From: Littorina saxatilis
Taxonomy: Eukaryota; Mollusca; Gastropoda; Littorinimorpha; Littorinidae
Direction: 5' to 3'
Length of the DNA stretch: 64,000 nucleotides
Assembly: GCF_037325665.1 (NCBI RefSeq)
Contig: NC_090250.1
Coordinates: 26,811,032-26,875,031, forward strand
A model generated the notes under the pieces. The model was not told where the DNA came from, did no database searches, and saw only the letters and a list, made by a program, of their open reading frames with translations. The translations under genes were made by a program, and so were the position numbers. Below, in pieces: positions 22,222-32,800 of this stretch. Position 1 is the stretch's first letter; every line of letters begins with the position of its first letter.

Positions 22222-23903
22222 AACAAGTCGCGTAAGGCGAAATTACTACATTTAGTCAAGCTGTGGAACTCACAGAATGAAACTGAACGTAGTCCGCCGC
22301 TAGTGCAAAAGGCAGTGAAACTGAGTGACGAGCCTGTTTGGCGCGGTAGCGATTGCGCTGTGCTTCATAGCAGGCTTTACTGTACCTCTCTTCGTTATAT
22401 TTAGTCAAGTTTTGACTAAATATTTTAACATCGAGGGGGAATCGAAACGAGGGTCGTGGTGTATGTGCGTATGTGTGTGCGTGCGTGCGTGCGTGTGTGT
22501 GTGTGTGTGTGTAGAGCGATTCAGACTAAACTACTGGACCGATCTTTATGAAATTTGACATGAGAGTTCCTGGGTATGAAATCCCCGAAAGTTTTTTTCT
22601 TTTTTTTGATAAATGTCTCTGATGACGTCATATCCGGCTTTTCGTGAAAGTTGAGGCGGCACTGTCACGCCCTCATTTTTCGACCAAATTGGTTGAAATT
22701 TTGGTCAAGTAATCTTCGACGAAGCCCGGGGTTCGGTATTGCATTTCAGCTTGGTGGCTTAAAAATTAATTAATGACTTTGGTCATTAAAAATCGGAAAA
22801 TTGTAAAAAAAAATAAAAATTTATAAAACGATCCAAATTTACGTTTATCTTATTCTCCATCATTTGCTGATTCCAAAAACATATAAATATGTTATATTCG
22901 GATTAAAAACAAGCTCTGAAAATTAAATATATAAAAATTATTATCAAAATTAAATTGTCCAAATCAATTTAAAAACACTTTCATCTTATTCCTTGTCGGT
23001 TCCTGATTCCAAAAACATATAGATATGATATGTTTGGATTAAAAACACGCTCAGAAAGTTAAAACAAAGAGAGGTACAGAAAAGCGTGCTATCCTTCTTA
23101 GCGCAACTACTACCCCGCTCTTCTTGTCAATTTCACTGCCTTTGCCATGAGCGGTGGACTGACGATGCTACGAGTATACGGTCTTGCTGAAAAAATGGCA
23201 TTGCGTTCAGTTTCATTCTGTGAGTTCGACAGCTACTTGACTAAATATTGTATTTTCGCCTTACGCGACTTGTTTTAACTTTCTGAGCGTGTTTTTCATC
23301 CAAACATATCATATCTATATGTTTTTGGAATCAGGAACCGACAAGGAATAAGATGAAATAGTTTTTAAAACGATTTCGGAAATTTAATTTTGATCATAAT
23401 TTTTATATTTTTAATTTTCAGAGCTTGTTTTTAATCCAAATATAACATATATATATGTTTTTGGAATCAGAAAATGACGAAGAATAAGATGAAATTGTTT
23501 TTGGATAGTTTAATAAAAAAAATAATTTTAATTACAAGTTTCCGATTTTTAATGACCAAACTCACTCATTAGTTTTTAAGCCACCAAGCTGAAATGCAAT
23601 ACCAAACCCCGGCCTTCGTCGAAGATTGCTTTGCCAAAATTTCAATCAATTTAATTGAAAAACGAGGGTGTGACAGTGCCGCCTCAACTTTTACAAAAAG
23701 CCGGATATGACGTCATCAAAGGTATTTATTGAAAAAATGAAAAAAAAATCCGGGGATATCATACCCAGGAACTCTCATGTCAAATTTCATAAAGATCGGC
23801 CCAGTAGTTTAGTCTGAATCGCTCTACACACACACACCACGACCCTCGTCTCGATTCCCCCCTCTATGTTAAAACATTTAGTCAAAACTTGACTAAATGT
23901 AAA
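22222..23903 (-). mobile_element. Family C repeat, copy 4, split by copy 5
   Basis: The 3' end (AACAAGTCGCGTAAGGCGAA) lies at 22222 and the 5' palindrome at about 23880-23903. The copy is interrupted exactly between CTTCGTT (22396) and TTAACTTTC (23275), which join to the uninterrupted sequence found in other copies without any repeated base. Confidence 0.88.
22397..23274 (+). mobile_element. Family C repeat, copy 5, inserted in copy 4
   Basis: Complete plus-strand copy from the ATATTTAGTCAAG palindrome to CGACTTGTT. It lies inside an inverted copy of the same family, between T and T, with no target duplication. Confidence 0.9.
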
Positions 23904-23955
23904 AAGACACACCAGTAACCAGGTTAGATTATTCTTTTTATCAATATTTCCGCAG

Positions 23956-24103
23956 ATAAATGAACTGCCTTCGTCAGGATGGTATGAAAGACTGAATGGA
24001 ATGATTGACTCGACGCTAGGAATATTCCCCAACATTGAATCAGTCGACAGACCAATCGTTGAAATCATGGTTTCACGGGGGATTTACCTGCCTTCAGACT
24101 GAT
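23956..24103 (+). CDS. Possible orphan terminal exon
   Basis: After an acceptor-like ATATTTCCGCAG, an open frame begins INELPSSGWYERLNGMID, continues with SVDRPIVEIMVSRGIYLPSD and ends at TGA (about 24101-24103). The composition looks protein-like and it is not part of any repeat copy seen here. No family is recognised and no upstream exon is identified, so it could be a host exon or chance. Confidence 0.3.
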
Positions 24104-24214
24104 CCGTGTCGATCACCTGATGGCTTTGCATTACCGTCAATATCATATTACATATCAATCAGCCAATGCCGTTAGGAATTATGTCTGCGACCAGCTGCCC
24201 TTAGCTGACAAAGA

Positions 24215-25366
24215 ATGGACGACTGGGTACTCACTGAACGAGTGCCAATAACGCCACACATACGACGTGCCGAAATTCTTAATTCAGACCTTGATAAAAT
24301 TAGTAGATGGGCAGCACGCTGGAAAGTTACATTTAATGAAACCAAAACTAAACTGCTGAATATAAAACGTGATTTAAACCAAAATGACCCCCTATTTTTT
24401 AATGGAAATCTCCTGGAAGACATACCAGAACACAAGCATCTTGGCATTCTTTTGCAAAACGATTGTAAATGGGACGCTCAAATTAGAAATATTGTGAAAA
24501 AGACCACTTTGTTGATTAACTGCTTAAGATATTATAAGTATAAGTTATGTAGAAATAGTTTGGAAATAATGTATAAATCTTTTATTCTGCCACACTTCGA
24601 TTACGCTGATGTATTATGGGACAATTGTACCGAAGCCTTATCAAAAACACTTGAAAAATTACACCTTGAAGCATTACGTGTCATAATTGGCGGTGTGCGG
24701 GGAACAAGCCATGATAAGATTTACAAAGAAAGTGGTTTTTGTAGTCTAAAGGAACGCCGAAAACGACATAAATTAATCTTATTTCACAAAATGGTTCATG
24801 GTAAATGTCCACAATATCTAATTAACCTCTTGCCACCACTAGTCTCTTCACTAAATCCCTACCACAGAAGACGACCATTCGAAAGATTCGTACCAGCACA
24901 TAGGACAGAAATATTCAGAACATCCTTCATTCCATTCTCCACAGTTTTATGGAATAATTTGCCTGATGTGATTAAAACAACAAATTCAATAAGCGAGTTT
25001 AAGCATTATTTACAAAGTCCTGATCATAGTGTACCAGCTTATTATTATTTTGGAAAACGACAGACAGAAGTTCAACACTGCAGAATGCGTTTAAATATTA
25101 GTAACCTTAATTCAGACTTGTGTAAACGCCATCTAAAAGATAACGCACAGTGTGCTTGCGGTGATCCAAATGAAACATCCGAACATTATTTATTAAACTG
25201 CACTTTGTATGCAGATGCTCGTCTGACAACAATCAATTCGTTGCCTGTTCATTTCAGACGCGTGGAAATATTATTAAAAGGTAGCGAGCATTATTCTGTT
25301 CGTAATAACATATTGATATTTGAGTCTGTCCAATCGTTTATTGTTAAATCTGGTCGATTGATTTGA
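24215..25366 (+). mobile_element. LINE reverse transcriptase C-terminal half, intact frame of 383 codons
   Basis: The frame joins the LINE domain just past the catalytic box: AEILNSDLDKISRWAARWKV (thumb start), EHKHLGILLQNDCKWD, LPHFDYADVLWDNC, VRGTSHDKIYKESGF, NPYHRRRPFERF and STVLWNNLPDVI. It ends with the CACG...SEHYLLNC knuckle near residues 320-340. It is the same family as the minus-strand LINE at 7931-9965 but keeps an open frame. 5'-truncated: endonuclease and catalytic palm are absent, so it is immobile. Confidence 0.9.
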
Positions 25367-25862
25367 TGGATGTGTTCACGCATTGATAGTGTATACGTGT
25401 GTGGGCAGGCGTATGTGTACCTCCACACTGCCTCTCCCTGTGTTATCGTATTTGATTACACAAGCAGCGTATAAGTAATGATTATTATCGTTTGTCTCGT
25501 ATTTTACATGTTAACGAATTACTGCCTTCCATAAAAAATTGTTACATTTACTTGAAGTTTACATGTTGCATGTCTTAGACTTGATGCTCTCTTCCTGTGC
25601 GCTTTCGTCCTAGTCTCTCCTTGTGGTTGTTAGTACCTTCTTCCCCCTTTCCCTCCCTTTTCTCTTTATCTTCTGTAGATTCCTTTGTTCCTATTTAGCT
25701 CCCCATCCCTATCCTTTCAATTTGTTCCTCTGGTTTATTGTTGTTATGTCCACCATTACGAAAATGTGTGTAATTTAGTACTATTCTGGTCACGTGATAT
25801 AAGCATTTGCTTGAGTGCGTGTCCTAGTTGTGTGTTTTGAACTGTTCATGCGAAGAAATCCT
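25367..25862. other. LINE 3' region and unassigned sequence
   Basis: Probably begins with the LINE 3' UTR; its end is not clear. No gene seen. Confidence 0.45.
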
Positions 25863-26809
25863 GAGGGCCCCAAAGGGTTTAAAATCGTGATCGGCGTTTT
25901 TTGACCTTTCTGTGACCGTGATTGCCGAAATTTCCATTTCTGTGATACTGATAGTGATGGGACTTTGCCCGTAATCCGTGATGACAAAAAAATCAAGTCT
26001 CGTGATCGTGATCGTCATTTGTTTTCGTGATCGTGATGGGCATTATTGCAAAGCATTTTATTTTCAACGTACATTTTTCACAGCTGTATCACTCTATGAT
26101 CCTCTATTCGTCAAGGAGCCAATCCCGATTGAAGGGAAGCAACAACACATTCAGAAATTGAACTTTGACAGAGAACCAATCACACACAAAAAAAGATCCA
26201 ATCAGAAGGCAAATTGCAAAAGTCTGCCAAACTTCATCCAATGGAAGGGCTTCATGCAAAAGGTTTGAGTGGATTCAGTCAAATTCGAATTCGAAGATCA
26301 AAAATGGCGGGCAGCAGTACTGTCATCAAACTTCTGTTATATTTTGTGGATTCAAGCCAGACCAAAGCAGGCGGCGATAATGCCTTCCTTGGTGGAAGGT
26401 CAGGCTACGGGTCGGTCTTTCCGAAGACGAAATATCAAGATTATGACTGTTCTGAATGTAGGCAAAGATCTTGAAATTTGTTCAAGATCTTTGAGTTTGA
26501 GTGAGATCATTGACATTGTCGACATTGCCACGTCCGGCTGTCACTCGCTCAGTGTGACCTCGACTGGCTCGAGATCGAGTCTGCGTGTAGCCAAAACCGA
26601 AACTAGAAATGTGTTTTTCATCACAGCAACGTGGACACGCTTGGCATAGATTCTAATTGTCGCTTCTTTGCATTAAGCTTGGATTTATTTTAGCGCCTGT
26701 GAACTTTAATATCAACAATGGGTTAAATTCAGAAACAATGGCGGGGAGACGTGCCAGTTTGGGTCACTTGATCCTCATGTCAAAGACGATCAAAGTCATG
26801 TTCGTTGGG

Positions 26810-27099
26810 TGTCATAATGGCAGTTGATGCGTAGTGTTGTGGTTTGTTGGAGTGCGCCGTGCGGCCCAACACATACGTCTTCAGCACTCGAGGTTTCTGT
26901 CAGGGTTACCTCACCCTTAGCTCATGGCCCAAGGACCTGCCCTGTGAGCACAAGGTTGGTCCATATTAGTCTGGCCTCTACCCTTCGACCTGTCCAGCTT
27001 GGGAAGCCCTGCCAGGAGTTTACACTCCCGCTGGCATAGCTCTTAGATATCTCAAGATCTGGACTCCAAGTGTGATCGGCGATCGAATAGAAGAAGAAG
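26810..27099 (+). mobile_element. Short retroposon with (GAA)n tail and target duplication
   Basis: A 12-bp duplication ATGTTCGTTGGG lies at 26798-26809 and 27100-27111. The 290-bp insert ends AATAGAAGAAGAAG, a tail like that of the LINE fragment at 8711-9131, suggesting mobilisation by that kind of LINE. No ORF and no clear tRNA head. Confidence 0.8.
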
Positions 27100-27728
27100 A
27101 TGTTCGTTGGGGATTTTGTCAGGCATGCTACTTTTCCGGTAATTGCCGGAAATCCGATAAAGCCGTTTTCAAAATCCGGTAAAGTCAAATTTATTCCGGT
27201 GAAGTTGAAACATTTTCGCAAAAACGATCCGTGTGAATATCGCGCAACGCGTCCGGGCGCCGGTCTCAATGAAGCCAGCGCACAGTAGTGTTGTTTTCAC
27301 CAGTTTGGAGGTGTGTTGAATGGTGGTGGGGGGAGGCTAAAATGGGATTTTTAACAAGATCACAACACTATTACAGCCCTGAAAATGATGCCCAGAATGC
27401 ACAGATTTTAACCGTTTTTTGAAAAAAATCCGGGGGTCATGCCCCCGGACCCCCCTAGCGGGCGCGCGCTTCTTTCAGGTAAAACCATTTTTGGCCTGTA
27501 GCATTCCTGTTTGTTTTTCAAGACCATGAAACCAGGCGATGGTGTACGTCAAATTGTATGGCAAAGTTGAATTTAAAGAAACCATCACACATACATGTAC
27601 TTTAATTTCAATCCACCCAATAGTTTTTGAGAAAATGGGTTAACAAGATTTAGCTCTGGAAATGTGACATTGTGCAAGTATATATTCATGTGTGTGAGTT
27701 AGGGTGTGGGAGTTGAATGTGTATGAGT

Positions 27729-27835
<107 letters not shown>

Positions 27836-28155
27836 AATGAAAACAACATTCTTGTTACTGATTACAAATCATGATATGTATTTCTATGTGTGTGTGAAAG
27901 AGAATTCCAAAAAAAAATAATAAAAAAGTGCAACAGTTCTCACTTTGTGTTGAATAAACAATATATCCAGAGGAGCGAATTACTGTGTGGTTGTGTTTAC
28001 TTTGACACGTGCTTTCTGTACCTGCAACTTTTACCGTGACCGTGATTTGCCACTGGTGTTCGTGATCGTGAAAACAAAATTCAAGGTAACTGTGATCGTG
28101 AAAGCTAAAATTTCCCTTCCCGTGATCGTGATGATACCCCCCCTTTGGGGCCCTC

Positions 28156-29864
28156 AATCCTGAATAAAACTTTGTTTAAACCAATAACGCCACACAGAAA
28201 ATGGATTTGCAGCAGGTGTGCTTAATATAATGAAGTGTGTCCTCAAAACCTCACCCTCCTAGTCAGAGTTTATGTTTATGCTTATACACATCACACGCTT
28301 CAGTGAGCCGCAGCGGCACCGTGATTCTTGGCCTTCACGAGTCGATACATTCCTTACCATGTTCTTTCTTCAGCGGTCTGTCTCAAGTTGGATTAGCCTT
28401 ATTAGCTATCAATTGACTTATCTCTACTGTTAATTTCTTGCACTGTTTACTGTAGTTCCCACGATACCAGAATCCCCCAGTGAAGTGAGTTTACACCACT
28501 GTTGATGGTATACGATACCGATACTGACATGCACAGCCTCGTGGAGTAATTTACAACGGCAGATATGTCATAGAGAGGGGGAGAGTCGATATCGACTGTA
28601 TTTCACAGAAAGAAGCGTTTATTGCCTACCTTCTGATAAAAGAAGACTTTTTTTATGTATCCTATTTTGAGTTTTAATGAAGATAAACTAGCAATGATAT
28701 CAACCATAATGTATTTTTGATTATAAAGGATAAAGGAGAGTATGTACGAGGATGTATGCGAGGGTGCGGGTATGGATGTGTGGTTAGGGTTATGTGTGTA
28801 TTGATGTGTAATTTTATGGTGTGTAATGATGTGTACTTTTATGTGATGTGATTTCGTACACGAGCCAAAAGAAATATTTCTGTTTCAGTGTTACATTCAC
28901 ATAATAACGTTTTATTGAATTGAACCCCCCTCCCCCTGTACTTCAGCCAATCGGAGAATCTCCACGGCATTGAAATGGCCAATCTTTACACAGGTACTTC
29001 ATCATACAGGCTGACAATGAATGCTGTATCCTCGATATCAAGGGAGATAAGCCGTCAAAATGACAGAACGTTCAGCAGAAACACGACGGCTTCCCTTTGA
29101 GACAGCTTCCAGATGTTTCAATTTAATTATTGAAAGAATGCCGTTTCAAATGCTTTTTATTGGAACTTTCTCTCTGGGCTTATGGGATTTTGCGAATGTG
29201 TGTACAGTTGTGGCTTATTATTTTAACAGTTATCCTTCAACTCTTTTTTTTTTGCACACTAAACAACCCTAGAAAATAGACAATGTTTTTTAAATAACTG
29301 TCAAGAATTCCAAGCGGTGTGGCAGAGAAAGTGCACCAGAATGTGAGGTGGAAGTGCATGATGCTAACTGCAGCTTTCATCTATCTCGATGAAAAACAAC
29401 TCTGTGTGGTACTTCTCTTTTCAAAATACACCTATCGGAGCCACGATTCATTTGCAGTGGTTGCTAAATAACGTTTTTAACCTCACTTCAGGCCATTGAT
29501 TATTACCACGACAATCGGCAGGCAATTGTGGCTCAGATATGCATATTATCGAAAACAAAGGGTGTCATAGTAAACCAACACAGCACAACATTCACATAAG
29601 CCTTAGTTTTTAGTCACGATTGCAGCAACTGAAAATCCTGATAGTTATTTCTGGAAAATATCAATTGTAAACCAGAGAATTAGACTGGAATGCAATTTTC
29701 CTATTTTAGTGATATGAAACACTGGTCTGCGAGTTGCCATTCTTAAGGCACAGCATTAACACACATACAAAATAAGACATTGTAGTTGATTTTGTTCTAC
29801 TTCGATCTCACATTCTCCCACAAACTGTCCATGCATTCCTACAAACAGAAAAACAAGCCCAGCA
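28156..29864. other. Intergenic, nothing recognised
   Basis: No supportable gene or shared repeat. Small frames, such as one at 29060-29272, lack coding features. This is the space downstream of RPL21. Confidence 0.5.
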
Positions 29865-32800
29865 TATACAGAAGAGCAGCATTTATTGACAAGACATATT
29901 AGGCGATGATCTCATATGGGATGGGCTGGATCCACTGAGGTTTGTTGTACTTTGTCGACACAAAATGTCCCTCCCTAGGCTGAGCAGGCTGAAACAAATA
30001 AAGACACTGTTTTCTAAGTTAACTATGAGGCACAAAAGAAAAAAAAGAAATGAAAACATAATCTCAAACACGTTATAATAAAGAAAGACTAGTGTCTAAA
30101 ACAACCAAGTGCGTTTACTAAGGACGTCCTTAATTGAACCCAAAGTTGACATTGCAAAGCCTTTAAAATATATTTTTTTATAGATATAACGGAGCCAAAA
30201 CTTCATTCAGAGAGCTTTGTGTAGTAGACTTGAACCTGTTCCACCACATTTTTACAGGAGTGAACTGTACAACTGTGATTGTGGATAAAAGGAACATATT
30301 TCTGTAAGTCTCACTGGTGTATTCAGACCTAATTCCCAGTTACCAATATCTGCATCCCTGCTGAAAAGTGTACATTTAGAAATTAGTACAACTGAAAAGG
30401 TGTACTCTGTTTGCTTCTTTCATCTTGTTTTTATTTTATTTTTAGGATATTTCCATTTTCCATACAAATGGATCGGAAGCTTAAAAACCCCACTGAAAAC
30501 CCCATTGAAACAGTAATTTCTTAATTTCATTTACAACAATGTTTTATTTACTTTTTTTGTACTGTGTCTTGTATTATGCATTTATTTATATATTTATAGA
30601 TAAACCCAATACCAATCGAGCCACTGAAAAAGACGTTTTACACATCTATTGTCTATCATCTTTTATTGTAGAGCATGCGCACAGCAACACATTCTATGCA
30701 CATGAATACAGGGATGGGACTGAGACAGCAACCATTTTTTTTATCCCCGAGAAGCAGAATAAATTTCTACTACTTTGGACATCAAAAATCAGCAATTTCA
30801 TGTGTATGAGATTCACAAAATTGTGCATTTAGTGATTTACACTAACTTGCATAGAACAGACATGGGAATAAAGATGCATAAAAAAGTCTGCAAGTGACCA
30901 ACAACTCCAAAATAATACACACATTCAGGGCATGTATCACGGAATTGCTTTATAACTGTACGCTTGGAACGCAAAAAAAAGAGGTCTGATTTCAGCCAAA
31001 AGTCTGAAGATTCTCATGTGTGTTAGAAGTCCCATCCCTGAGAACCAATCCAACACTAAAAGAGAAAAAAAGAGCAAAAGTACTGACTTGACGCTTGCAC
31101 AGAACCTTCACGCCCTTCTCCTTGGCCAACCTCTTCTTCTCCTCGTTAAGCTTGACGCGCTTCAGGAAGTCACCACGGCAGTTGGAGTGCTTGATGTGCT
31201 CGATCCTCAGGTTCACCTTCTTGGGCATGATGCGGTTACTGCATCGAAAATGACAATTTTATTTTTAGCCAACATCAAAACATTTTTCACAAGTGGTTTA
31301 TTCAAAGACGAAGATTTACATTCGCTTACCAAGAGCTTCAGGCACAAAATCTTTTTCTTCAATGAAAAGATGCACAGTTCAAATTTATATGCGCTTATTC
31401 CGTGTCCTTCTTGTACTTTCAAGTTACATTTTGATCTAAAATGCAATCCCATATTCTGGACCAAGTCATTGTTTGACATAAAATTCAATGATCTTTTTCT
31501 TGAAAAAGAGGGCCACAAAAGTGCAGCCTGAACTTTGTTAACCGGTTGATATGACATCATAAAAGACATCTATTGAAAAAAACACAAAGTGGGTATATCA
31601 CCGGTAAGGTGTTGAATGTAGTTTTATAAATATCTGTACAGTAGTTACCTGGGAATTGCTCAACATACACATACATACACCTTCGCTTCAGTTGGATTCC
31701 CAGCCTAATGTAATATATTTAGTCAAACATTGACTAAACGTAACAAGAGGCGAAGCCATCAAGGCTCACGTAAGAAATCGACAAACAGTAACACAAACTC
31801 AATCACTCCGTCACACATACACACACACACACACACAGAAAGAGCATAGGTGAAACTGTGCAAGAAAGCGAGACACTAGATCTAGATCTGTCTGTCTGCA
31901 TGTAGCCTACTTACAGGACACGACTGCCAACTAGTCTCGGCGCGCTCAAAATAATAATGACCGAGACTTTCAGTACTTCCTTCGCGTGACATCTAACCCT
32001 CTTACGTCATAATGTGACGTCAATGTAATGTGACGTCTTCAAATGTTAGAGTTTCTACCACAGACATACACACGCACGCACGCACACACGCACAGACAGA
32101 CAAAGTTATGATCGCATAGGCTACACTTACGTGAGCCAAAAAGGTTCATGAAGACATGCAAATTAGACTAATTCCAGAAATAACTGTCGGGTTTGTATGG
32201 GTTGTGAAAGAGCGAGTACCCTTGCTTTTGCGTCTACAGAAACCACACGTTAATATTTGTCAGAGCAAAAGCAAGGGTACTCACTCTATTACAACCCATA
32301 CAAACCTGACATAGTGTCTTCCAAAAAGTGTCTATTGGTGGTTAATAACACGAAAGAAACCCCTCTTTTTAAAAACCCCAAAATGTGGAAAAATAATGTC
32401 TTAAAGGAGGTAAATTTACAAACGTTGTGAATTAAAAACCTGATATTAGTGACAACTCTAGGTTTTAAAAGGGGGTTCCACTGTTCACATTTTAGTCTTA
32501 GCTTGAACTTCAATCTAGACACGGACATTGTGCTCGTGTCAAAACACCTACCCAACTCGCTTGTTGACGACAACGCCCACAGCATGCTTTGTCACGTTGA
32601 AGATCCGCCCAGTCTTGCCATGGTAGATCTTGTGAGCCATACCCTTCTGGATGGCGCCATCACACTGACACACACAAAGATTGACTTTTTTAGACCATTC
32701 ATTTTCTGGTACAATTTCAAAAGAACGTCAGGGTTCGACACTAGCGGGGGCGGGGGGTGGAACGCCCCAGAGTTTTGTGTTCCGCCCCAAACATTGCCGA

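Noticed and set aside
26269-26649. 126-codon frame in the 2.3-kb TIR element
   Set aside because: No recognisable domain, overlapping frames of similar length, no splice or start support; kept only as an observation.
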